Assembly (NCBI GenBank): GCA_900316035.1
Contig: ONBI01000017.1
Span: 1-32,980 of the forward strand
DNA length: 32,980 nucleotides
From: an uncultured Eubacteriales bacterium
Lineage (GTDB): Bacteria > Bacillota_I > Bacilli_A > RFN20 > CAG-288
Reading direction: 5' to 3'
Shown here in pieces: positions 1-8,144 of the stretch (positions are counted from its first letter, which is position 1; each line of letters opens with the position of its first letter). Position numbers and translations under genes: made by a program. Below the pieces are notes generated by a model that ran no database searches, had not been told where the DNA came from, and saw only the letters and a program-made list of their open reading frames with translations.

Positions 1-1313
1 ATGCTGTCAAGAAGGTTCTTGACATAGGTGTACTCACGGGCCTTTTCCTTAACATAAGCGCTATTGGAATTAGCACCGCTAGTCTTGAAAACTTCCATGG
101 AAATCATCGAATCATCATCGTCCTGGATGAGTTCGCCGTACTGTTTCCAGAAGCTAGCATCATAGTCCGCCGCATCGTTATACATGAAGTTGACACCGCG
201 ATAGTTGAAGTAGTTGTTGAAGAGAATGTTACGGGGATACTGATCCGTCGAAGCATACTGAACGGTAGAACCGTTGACCGGGTTCTTCTCCTCTTCGGAA
301 AGATACTGAAGAGTGAAAGCGACTGAGACCGGGATACCGAAAGCCTTGCTCTGGCCGACTAAGGTAGAGCCGATCTGGTCCGCGACATTGGTCTTGTTGT
401 CATAGGTCTTGTCGCCGGAAGTGACTTCTTTCCCCGGGACTCTCAAAGTTGCACGGATAAGGTCATTCGAAGCGTTGCCGCTCTCATTAGTCGTCGTATC
501 CGGATTGAGGAAAGTATCGTAGGCATAAAGACCGAGCTTGAATTCGTTGATATAAGTCGTCGAAAGCTGCATCGCCGACATCGTGTTATCGCCCCAGCAT
601 TCACCATACTGGACAGCAGAGCTGGAATCATCCGAAGCAAGCTGAGCGACCGAGCCGAAAGAATCGCCGGCCGTAAGCATACGGGTGACGTTACCTAACT
701 GTTTCGCATCATCGGAAGAAATCTGTCCGGCATAGTAACCCTGGCCGGAAGAAGAAGCATCGACGCGGATGAGGATGTGGGAAACATGGTACGGAGCCGT
801 GTTCTCGACATATTTCTCCGTAGCCTCTTTGCTGATGACGTAGCTATCGCCAGTGGATAAAGTGGTGGTACGGGTATAAGCGTCGGAGTTTTCCTTGATC
901 TGAGCATCGGCGATATACTTCGCACGGAGTTCATCCTCACTATCGACATTCTCGGAAGTGAAGGTCTTCTCCTGTTCCTCTTTATAGGAAGTGCTGTTCG
1001 AACGGGCGTTCGATTTCCAGGTATCGTGAAGCTTGTTGATCTTGAGATCGACATCCGATTTGATACCATCGGTGACCGGAGTCACAAGCTGAGCGGCGAC
1101 ATTCTTCGCCACCGTGAAATACGCCTGAGCACTGGCTTTGCTGTTGTCGAAATACTTATAGATTTCGCTGTATTCGTAAGTTTTACCACCGATCGTAGCG
1201 ATCTTGCCTTCTACCCAGTTGTTGTCCGGATAGGTATATTCTCCCGAACAAGCCGAGAGGGAAATGGCGCAGATTGTAAGCGCCAGCGATAAGAAACGTT
1301 TGCCTTTTCTCAT
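1..1313 (-). CDS. prsA: PrsA-like peptidyl-prolyl isomerase lipoprotein (3' end outside window)
   Basis: Extracytoplasmic foldase of the parvulin (PpiC/PrsA) type, expected to be lipid-anchored outside the membrane and to help exported proteins fold. The frame is open from the ATG at 1313 to the window edge, so the C-terminus is missing (437 codons present). The N-terminus MRKGKRFLSLALTICAIS is a signal peptide ending in a lipobox, LSAC, with Cys22 as the predicted lipidated residue. Near residue 175 the segment HVSHILIRVD matches the start of the parvulin domain (H-x-S-H-I-L). A GGAGGAGGG ribosome binding site lies just upstream of the ATG. It is transcribed divergently from parA. The start, lipobox and HVSHIL motif are visible directly; folding activity and the name PrsA are inferred from the family. 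A SurA-like foldase is the main alternative. Confidence 0.8.
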   Translation of the reverse strand, partial: MRKGKRFLSLALTICAISLSACSGEYTYPDNNWVEGKIATIGGKTYEYSEIYKYFDNSKASAQAYFTVAKNVAAQLVTPVTDGIKSDVDLKINKLHDTWKSNARSNSTSYKEEQEKTFTSENVDSEDELRAKYIADAQIKENSDAYTRTTTLSTGDSYVISKEATEKYVENTAPYHVSHILIRVDASSSGQGYYAGQISSDDAKQLGNVTRMLTAGDSFGSVAQLASDDSSSAVQYGECWGDNTMSAMQLSTTYINEFKLGLYAYDTFLNPDTTTNESGNASNDLIRATLRVPGKEVTSGDKTYDNKTNVADQIGSTLVGQSKAFGIPVSVAFTLQYLSEEEKNPVNGSTVQYASTDQYPRNILFNNYFNYRGVNFMYNDAADYDASFWKQYGELIQDDDDSMISMEVFKTSGANSNSAYVKEKAREYTYVKNLLDS

Positions 1314-1358
1314 AAGGGCCCTCCTCCTTGAATCTTTCGCACACAGATAGTCTTTACT

Positions 1359-1387
1359 ACTATAGTGGTTCACAACCTCCTTTTCAA
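1359..1387 (-). promoter_or_regulatory. Sigma-A-type promoter of the PrsA-like gene
   Basis: Read on the minus strand: -35 TTGAAA (1382-1387), a 17-bp spacer, and -10 TATAGT (1359-1364), about 45 bp upstream of the lipoprotein ATG. Spacing is ideal and each box is close to consensus. Confidence 0.6.
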
Positions 1388-1458
1388 GCAGAATTCGCTT
1401 CTCGAAGCCTAGGAAAGTGCGGAAAGTGTCGAAAAAGAAAGGCAAAAGAAGCAGGGGG

Positions 1459-1469
1459 TATGCTAAACT
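1459..1469 (+). promoter_or_regulatory. Extended -10 element of parAB
   Basis: TGCTAAACT (1461-1469) fits an extended -10 (TG-n-TAAACT) and ends only 9 bp before the parA ATG at 1479. Transcription would start almost at the start codon. No convincing -35 is seen. See findings. Confidence 0.35.
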
Positions 1470-1478
1470 GATAAGGCT

Positions 1479-2276
1479 ATGAAAGAGATTATTGCTATCG
1501 CCAACCAAAAAGGCGGGGTCGGAAAGACCACGACCGCCTATAACTTAGCCTCGGCTCTCTCCCGCTACAACAAGAGAATCCTGCTCGTCGATATGGACCC
1601 CCAGGGAAACTGCTCCCAGGCAATCGGTATCGACCCGACTCAGTCGAAGAGAACCATGTATGAATTGCTCACCGGGCAATATGATTTAAGACATACAATC
1701 CGCAAGACGCCGATTGAAAACGTTTCTCTGATTCCGGCGAACCTGACTCTGGCGATGGCGGAATCGAATCTTTCCAGTCAGGGAAAGAAGGCTTCTTTGA
1801 CTTTATTGAAAGAGAAGCTGGATGATAAAGAAGCTTCCCTCTTCGATTTCATCCTCATCGATACCCCGCCTTCCCTAGGTTTCCTTTCTCTTAACGCCCT
1901 CAATGCCGCTACTTCCTTACTGGTCCCGGTCCAGTGTGAATATTTTGCCCTAGATGCCTTAGCCCAGCTTTTCTCTACGGTCACTTCTTTACAGAGAACC
2001 ACCAATCCTTCCTTAGAGATCTTAGGTTTACTTCTCACCATGTACGACCCGAGAACCAAGCTTTCCGCCGATATTGCTCAGGAAGTGCGGAAGAATTTCC
2101 GCTCCCATGTCTTTTCGACCGTGATCCCACGGAATGTCTCTATCCCCGAAGCGATTGCAAACGGTCTACCGGTCAACGCCTATAAACCGCAATCCGCCGG
2201 TTCTCTTACGTATGCCTCCTTAGCCCGTGAGGTGATGGAATATGCCGAAAACAAAGAGAAGAACCTCGCTCGGTGA
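1479..2276 (+). CDS. parA: ParA/Soj-type chromosome partitioning ATPase
   Basis: Deviant-Walker ATPase that works with ParB on DNA in chromosome segregation, and in Bacilli also affects replication initiation. The 265-residue protein starts directly with the family signature: the deviant Walker A motif KGGVGKTTT (about residues 11-19), then LLVDMDPQGNCSQ (Walker A') and FILIDTPPSLG (Walker B). Length is typical of chromosomal Soj/ParA. The ATG at 1479 is the only sensible start because the Walker A motif begins 10 codons later, yet there is no good Shine-Dalgarno sequence (only ATAAGG, 2 nt away). It overlaps parB by 35 bp, so the two are translationally coupled. Confidence 0.93.
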   Translation: MKEIIAIANQKGGVGKTTTAYNLASALSRYNKRILLVDMDPQGNCSQAIGIDPTQSKRTMYELLTGQYDLRHTIRKTPIENVSLIPANLTLAMAESNLSSQGKKASLTLLKEKLDDKEASLFDFILIDTPPSLGFLSLNALNAATSLLVPVQCEYFALDALAQLFSTVTSLQRTTNPSLEILGLLLTMYDPRTKLSADIAQEVRKNFRSHVFSTVIPRNVSIPEAIANGLPVNAYKPQSAGSLTYASLAREVMEYAENKEKNLAR

Positions 2277-3039
2277 ACTGATTGAGAAATATTCCAACTA
2301 CTCCGTCGTCGAAGAGATCGAGAAGAATCTCTCCTCTTTCCCACGCAGCGATATTCCGATGGAAAAACTTCTTCTCCATCCTCTTTTCGATGAGAAGAAC
2401 TATGCGTTAGATCTCTATTCCTCTCTGAAGGAATCCCTGAAAAACGACGGTTTCCTCTCACCTCTGATCCTGGTTCCGGCTTCCTCTTCGAAGTATTATG
2501 TCATCAACGGTGTGAAACGTTATCTCTTAGGGAAAAGCCTGGGTTACACCTCTTTTCCCGGTGTCGAAGCGGATCTCAGCAAAGAGAGAGTCCGGCTCTA
2601 TATCTTAGAAAACATCGTCGCCGAAAACGACTGTCCTCTGGTCAAGACCACCTGTTTCTCAAGACTTCTGAAAGAGAAAGTCTTCACGGCGGAAGATATC
2701 GCCGCCATCACTTCCTTATCCCTGAGCCAGGTGAGAAACCTGATCCGGCTAGATAACCTTCCGGAATTCCTCAAAGAAGGACTCCGGGAAAGGAAACTCA
2801 CCTACGGCGAAGCAAGAGCACTTCTTTCTTTAGACGAGAAGGATCAGAAAGAGATCTATCAGAGAATCCTCTCTTCCCCACTTTCGGTACGGGAGATTGA
2901 ATCCTATAAGCGGAAAGTCATGGGAAGAACCAAGAAAACAAAAGTGACGCTCCACAAGAGAAGCGTCACCATCACTTTCGAAGACGAAGAAAAAGCCAGA
3001 AGAGCCTATCCGAGCATCCTCAAGTCGTTCTCCGACTGA
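2242..3039 (+). CDS. parB: ParB/Spo0J-like partition protein, divergent CTP-binding motif
   Basis: DNA-binding partner of ParA that would load at parS sites and slide along DNA as a CTP-dependent clamp. The 265-residue protein shows the N-terminal ParB fold (SLKNDGFLSPLILVP), the segment YYVINGVKRYLLGKSLGY where most ParBs carry GERR(W/Y)RA, the LENIVAENDCPLVKT box, and a helix-turn-helix (AEDIAAITSLSLSQVRNLIRL, about residues 150-171). The C-terminus is short and basic (RKVMGRTKKTKVTLHKR...), then a small dimerisation-like tail. The start overlaps the end of parA, with GAGGTG upstream. The 3' end overlaps the 3' end of convergent queH by 34 bp. The family call is firm; orthology to Spo0J rather than a Noc-like paralog is inferred from the neighbouring parA. 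Confidence 0.85.
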   Translation: MPKTKRRTSLGELIEKYSNYSVVEEIEKNLSSFPRSDIPMEKLLLHPLFDEKNYALDLYSSLKESLKNDGFLSPLILVPASSSKYYVINGVKRYLLGKSLGYTSFPGVEADLSKERVRLYILENIVAENDCPLVKTTCFSRLLKEKVFTAEDIAAITSLSLSQVRNLIRLDNLPEFLKEGLRERKLTYGEARALLSLDEKDQKEIYQRILSSPLSVREIESYKRKVMGRTKKTKVTLHKRSVTITFEDEEKARRAYPSILKSFSD

Positions 3040-3701
3040 GCTTTTCTTCTTCGGATCTCCTCTTCTCTTTCCTTCAAAGAGACTAGACATCCGCAGTAAT
3101 TCTGCCGGTATAGGGAATAGGCTTTGGCAATCTGTATTCCTTTCAGCTGTCCGTTATCCTTCTTGAAATCGGAATAGACATACTTGGTCGTAGGATAGAT
3201 GGCCTCCAGTTTCTCCGCGATCTCATTAAGTTCTCTCGAAGGTTTCTTGCAGGAGACCGTCATCACGGTCGTGAAATAGTCGTAGTGATGAAGATAGGCA
3301 TAGCGGTAGGCAAGCGAAAGACGGTAGGCGTGACATTTAAGACAAGTTGCACCGCCCTCATGATCCTTGTCTCTATCCTGAAAGGCTTTCTCATAGGCGA
3401 GAAAATCTTCTTCGTTGACGACAAGAGGAATCTCGACTCCTTTATCCTTGCTATAGCGGGTGATGAAACTCTCTAAGGTTTCCAGTCTTTTCCGGTATTC
3501 TTCGGCCGGCTGGATATTCGGATTGAAGAATCCGACCGTCACCTGGAAATGCTCAATCAAGACCGATAAAGGATAGGTGAGACACGGCCCGCAGCAGGCA
3601 TGGAGAAAAAGGGTCGGCTTTTCTTTCCGTTTATCGACCTCTTCACAGAGAGAAAGGAACTTCCGCTGATAATAGTCTTTCCGGTTTCTGTCGTCGACCA
3701 T
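3006..3701 (-). CDS. queH: Epoxyqueuosine reductase QueH
   Basis: Non-orthologous replacement of QueG that reduces epoxyqueuosine to queuosine at the tRNA wobble position. In the 231-residue product the metal/cluster cysteines stand out: HACCGPC (residues 34-40), GATCLKC (about 116-122) and NYCGC near residue 203. FFNPNIQP is also a QueH/DUF208 signature. The start codon overlaps the queA stop (TGATG), so it is translationally coupled as the last gene of a TetR-tgt-queA-queH run. The stop overlaps the parB 3' end. Reaction and pathway come from characterised family members; the motifs and context are seen here. Confidence 0.92.
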   Translation of the reverse strand: MVDDRNRKDYYQRKFLSLCEEVDKRKEKPTLFLHACCGPCLTYPLSVLIEHFQVTVGFFNPNIQPAEEYRKRLETLESFITRYSKDKGVEIPLVVNEEDFLAYEKAFQDRDKDHEGGATCLKCHAYRLSLAYRYAYLHHYDYFTTVMTVSCKKPSRELNEIAEKLEAIYPTTKYVYSDFKKDNGQLKGIQIAKAYSLYRQNYCGCLVSLKEREEEIRRRKAQSENDLRMLG

Positions 3702-4768
3702 CAGTGGATGAACATGGCATCGCCGAAAGAGAAGAAACGGTAGTTGTTCTCAACCGCATGCTTATAGGCATTGAGAATGTTGTCTCTTGTCGAGAAAGCC
3801 GAGACAAGCATCACCAGAGTCGACTTCGGAAGATGGAAGTTCGTGATAAGCGCATCGATCGCCTGATATTTATAACCGGGGTAGATGAAGAGTTTCGTGT
3901 TTCCGGAGCACTCGGCAAACTTTCCGAAGCGCTGATAGACGGATTCCAGCGTTCTTGTCGGAGTGGTGCCGATCGCGATGATTCTTCTTCCTTCGGCTTT
4001 GGCTTTGTTAAGAGTGTCAGCCGCTTCCTTCGACATCATATAGAACTCCGAATGCATATCGTGCTTACGGATATCGTCGGTCTTGACCGGACGGAAAGTA
4101 CCTAAACCGATATGGAGCGTAATATCGACTACCTGTACGCCTTTCTTCTCTAAGCGATCGAAGAGTTCGTTGGTGAAATGGAACCCCGCGGTCGGAGCGG
4201 CGGCACTTCCTTCGATCTTGGCATAGACGGTCTGATAGCGGGAGTTATCCCCTAACTGTTTATGGATATAGGGAGGAAGAGGCATCTTTCCTAAGGAGTC
4301 TAAGACCTCTAGGAAAATTCCCTTATAGGTGAAATGGAAAAGACGTAATCCTTCTTCCTGAACTTCGATGCACTCGGCGACAAGTTCATCGTTGGTACCG
4401 AAATAGACCTTGGTACCGAGTTTGACGGTGTGGGCGTTACCGACTAAGCACTGCCAGACATCCTTGCGGTCCTTCAGTTCATTGAGAAGAAGAAGCTCCA
4501 CATGGGCATGGGTCTCTTTCTTCTCGCCTAAAAGACGGGCCGGAATGACCTTGGTGTTATTGCGGACAAGGACATCGCCGGCATGGAGGTATTTCTCAAT
4601 GTTGCGGAAATACGGTTCATCGGTGAGTGCCCCGGTCTTGCGGTCCATCACAAGAAGACGCGATTCGTCTCTTTTTTCGGCCGGAGACTGGGCAATTCTC
4701 TCTTCCGGAAGATCGTAATTATAGGAATTGAGATCGTAGACATCGTAATCAAAACCTGGTGTATTCAT
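3701..4768 (-). CDS. queA: S-adenosylmethionine:tRNA ribosyltransferase-isomerase QueA
   Basis: Transfers and isomerises the ribosyl part of S-adenosylmethionine onto preQ1-modified tRNA to make epoxyqueuosine. The N-terminal sequence YDLPEERIAQSPAEKRDESRLLVMDR is a hallmark of the family, followed by GDVLVRNNTKVIPARL, GSAAAPTAGFHFT, the HIGLGTFRPVK box and a C-terminal TNFHLPKSTLVMLVSAF. I place the start at the ATG at 4768 (355 residues). A longer reading begins with TTG at 4780, but that codon directly abuts the AAAGGGG ribosome binding site and is unlikely. It lies 5 bp after the tgt stop and overlaps queH by 1 bp. Confidence 0.95.
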   Translation of the reverse strand: MNTPGFDYDVYDLNSYNYDLPEERIAQSPAEKRDESRLLVMDRKTGALTDEPYFRNIEKYLHAGDVLVRNNTKVIPARLLGEKKETHAHVELLLLNELKDRKDVWQCLVGNAHTVKLGTKVYFGTNDELVAECIEVQEEGLRLFHFTYKGIFLEVLDSLGKMPLPPYIHKQLGDNSRYQTVYAKIEGSAAAPTAGFHFTNELFDRLEKKGVQVVDITLHIGLGTFRPVKTDDIRKHDMHSEFYMMSKEAADTLNKAKAEGRRIIAIGTTPTRTLESVYQRFGKFAECSGNTKLFIYPGYKYQAIDALITNFHLPKSTLVMLVSAFSTRDNILNAYKHAVENNYRFFSFGDAMFIH

Positions 4769-4773
4769 AAAAA

Positions 4774-5916
<1,143 letters not shown>

Positions 5917-6537
5917 TCAGCGCGAAAGAAGATGGCTTTCGGCATAATCGACATAGACTTCGACAACCATATGGTAAAGATAACGTTCCATCTGGGAGAG
6001 GGTGTAGTGAGCCGGAGAGGAGAACAAGGCAAAGAGAGCAGACGGTATAAGTCCCGAAAGTCCGGCGACATAGATTTCATAGGGAACCGCCTTTTCGATT
6101 CTCTCCTTAAAAGGAAGGAGAAGATCGGAAAGGGTTTCTTTCAGAGCCTTGGTGAAAAGATAAAGTCCGGTCTTGGCTTCCTCTTCTCTCCGGAAGATCT
6201 CCGTGAAGGAGTCCTTTTCGACATACAGGGTCTTCACCGTGATATGGAGGAACTGCCAGAACATCAGCTCGATCTCCTCTCGGCTCGAATCGGAGTCGGT
6301 CGCTTTCTTGATATCGGCCTTCAGAGGAGCCGAAAGATCGATGAGGTAAGCTTTGAAGACATCCTGCACCGAATCGAAATTGTTGTAGAAGGTAGCTCGC
6401 GAGACATCGGCCTTCTCGCAGAGCAAAGAGACCTTGATCTCGTTGAGGGATTCCTGCTTGAGATAGAATAACAAGGCATTCTCTAACTTCTTTCTCGTCT
6501 TCAGCACACGTAAATCCGTCTTTTCTCTATCTCGCAT
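5917..6537 (-). CDS. TetR/AcrR-family transcriptional regulator
   Basis: 206-residue regulator with an N-terminal TetR-type helix-turn-helix (about residues 12-57; VSLLCEKADVSRATFYNNFDSVQDVFKAYL) and an all-helical ligand/dimer domain with no recognised ligand signature. AAGGAGG sits 7 bp before the ATG. It is the first gene of a run with tgt, queA and queH (12-bp gap to tgt), an unusual partner for queuosine genes. A palindrome overlapping its own promoter suggests autoregulation. The effector is unknown; many TetR proteins of this length sense small hydrophobic molecules, but nothing here identifies one. Confidence 0.88.
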   Translation of the reverse strand: MRDREKTDLRVLKTRKKLENALLFYLKQESLNEIKVSLLCEKADVSRATFYNNFDSVQDVFKAYLIDLSAPLKADIKKATDSDSSREEIELMFWQFLHITVKTLYVEKDSFTEIFRREEEAKTGLYLFTKALKETLSDLLLPFKERIEKAVPYEIYVAGLSGLIPSALFALFSSPAHYTLSQMERYLYHMVVEVYVDYAESHLLSR

Positions 6538-6562
6538 CGCAGTTCCTCCTTGAGTGCGGTTT

Positions 6563-6591
6563 ATTCTATCGAAAAACTAGACAGAATACAA
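6563..6591 (-). promoter_or_regulatory. Promoter of the TetR-tgt-queA-queH operon with overlapping palindrome
   Basis: Minus strand: -35 TTGTAT (6586-6591), 17-bp spacer, -10 TAGAAT (6563-6568). An inverted repeat with 9-bp arms, TATTCTATC (6562-6570) and GACAGAATA (6580-6588), matches at 8 of 9 positions and covers the -10 and the whole spacer. This is the size and placement of a TetR operator. Confidence 0.5.
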
Positions 6592-6657
6592 GTATCTTAG
6601 GCGTTTCTGGTATTCTAACGGACAGAAGCAGTTAAAAAGATAATTGTGTCAGCCGAT

Positions 6658-6687
6658 AAAAAAGAGCTCCCTATTTCTAAGGAGCTC
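6658..6687 (-). terminator. Intrinsic terminator after gatB
   Basis: Minus strand: a GAGCTCC / GGAGCTC stem with a short AT-rich loop, followed by six T. It lies 10 bp beyond the gatB stop and closes the pcrA-ligA-gatCAB run. Confidence 0.85.
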
Positions 6688-6696
6688 AGGGAATCT

Positions 6697-8142
6697 CTAC
6701 TGACCTTTCTTCGCGCCGCAAGGACCGATCTTCTTTAAGATCAGCTCTTTCGCAAGGCTAGGATTGGCCTTTCCTTTACTTCTCTTCATGACCTGGCCGA
6801 CAAGATAGCCAAGAGCATGGTCTTTTCCTCTCTGCCAGTCGGCGATCGTCGGAGCATTATCGGCTAAGACTCCTTCGACCAGAGTTTCAATCGCTCCGGT
6901 ATCGGAGATCTGCTCCATGCCTTTCTCCTTGACGACACTCAAAGGATCGCTGCCTTTCTCGAGCATGACCGAGAGCACCTCTTTTGCCTGCTTGGAATTG
7001 ATCTTCCCATCGGAGAGAAGATTGACTAAGGAAGCAAGATTCTCCTTGGTGAACTTCAGATCCTTGAGAGAAAGCGAATTCTTATTGAGGTAACCGAGGA
7101 TATCGACCATCAGGAAGTTCCATAAGGTGGTCGGATTCTTCACACCCAGCGTGATACAGTCTTCATAGTAGGTGACAAAGTCTCTATCCTTGAGAAGCTC
7201 TTCGATCTCGTAATCGTCAAGACCTAACTTCGTCAGGTCTTCCCGATAGGCGTTCGGAAGCTTGTTCATCGAATGGATCGCATCGTAGATGAAACCTTCG
7301 TCAAGATCGATCGGGACGATGTTCGGCTCACGGAAATACTTGTAGTCGATGGCGTTGGTCTTCTTACGCATCAGAACCGTCTTCTTCTCGGCTTCGTCAT
7401 AACGTCTTGTCTCCTGTTCGACCTTACCGCCGGAAAGGAGAATCTCACTCTGACGTTTGACTTCATAGTCGACCGCCGCGCGGATGTTCTGAATCGTGTT
7501 GAGGTTCTTGCATTCGGTCTTGGTACCGAGTTTGGTGGAACCCTTCTCTCTTAGGGAGACGTTGATATCACAGCGTAACGAGCCGTTTTCCATCTTACCG
7601 TCGGAGACACCTAAGTAAGTGACGATCTCACGGATCGCTTCCACATACTTCATCGCTTCTTCCCCGGAATGCATATCCGGTTCAGAGACGATTTCGATCA
7701 GCGGAGTACCGGCACGGTTGAAGTTGAGAAGGGAGATATCGGCTAAATGGATCTGCTTTGCGGTATCTTCCTCCAAGTGGGCGTTATTGACACGGATACG
7801 GACCGGCTTATGGTCGATCTGGATTTCGATATAGCCGTCTCTTCCGATCGGGTCGAACTGCTGGGTGATCTGGAAACCTTTCGGTAAATCCGGATAGAAG
7901 TAGTTCTTACGGTCGAAATAAAGGGTGCGGGCAATCTTCATATGCATCGCTTCACAGACGCGGATACCATATACGACCGCTTCCTTATTGACAACCGGCA
8001 TGCAGCCAGGCATCGCCAAATCAAAAGGAACGGTCTCGGAGTTAGGCGAAGCGCCAAAAGTGACCGGAGCCGAAGAGAACATCTTCGACTTGGTCTTGAA
8101 CTCGACGTGGATTTCAATACCGATTACTGGTTCAAATTCCAT
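6697..8142 (-). CDS. gatB: Asp-tRNA(Asn)/Glu-tRNA(Gln) amidotransferase subunit GatB
   Basis: tRNA-binding kinase subunit of the GatCAB complex, which converts misacylated Glu-tRNA(Gln) (and Asp-tRNA(Asn)) to the correct amide form. The N-terminus MEFEPVIGIEIHVEF aligns with other GatB proteins and fixes the ATG at 8142; a GTG two codons upstream overlaps the gatA stop and is a less likely alternative. Motifs include NKEAVVYGIRVCEAM, DLPKGFQITQQ, HLEEDTAK and the yqeY-like tail (KINSKQAKEVL, GYLVGQVMKRSKGKANP). At about 481 residues it is full length. AAGGAG lies 11 nt upstream. Confidence 0.96.
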   Translation of the reverse strand: MEFEPVIGIEIHVEFKTKSKMFSSAPVTFGASPNSETVPFDLAMPGCMPVVNKEAVVYGIRVCEAMHMKIARTLYFDRKNYFYPDLPKGFQITQQFDPIGRDGYIEIQIDHKPVRIRVNNAHLEEDTAKQIHLADISLLNFNRAGTPLIEIVSEPDMHSGEEAMKYVEAIREIVTYLGVSDGKMENGSLRCDINVSLREKGSTKLGTKTECKNLNTIQNIRAAVDYEVKRQSEILLSGGKVEQETRRYDEAEKKTVLMRKKTNAIDYKYFREPNIVPIDLDEGFIYDAIHSMNKLPNAYREDLTKLGLDDYEIEELLKDRDFVTYYEDCITLGVKNPTTLWNFLMVDILGYLNKNSLSLKDLKFTKENLASLVNLLSDGKINSKQAKEVLSVMLEKGSDPLSVVKEKGMEQISDTGAIETLVEGVLADNAPTIADWQRGKDHALGYLVGQVMKRSKGKANPSLAKELILKKIGPCGAKKGQ

Positions 8143-8144
8143 GG

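Noticed and set aside
6538-6657. preQ1 riboswitch upstream of the queuosine operon
   Set aside because: The leader is only about 20 nt and contains no preQ1 aptamer-like sequence; the gap is explained by promoter, palindrome and the gatB terminator.
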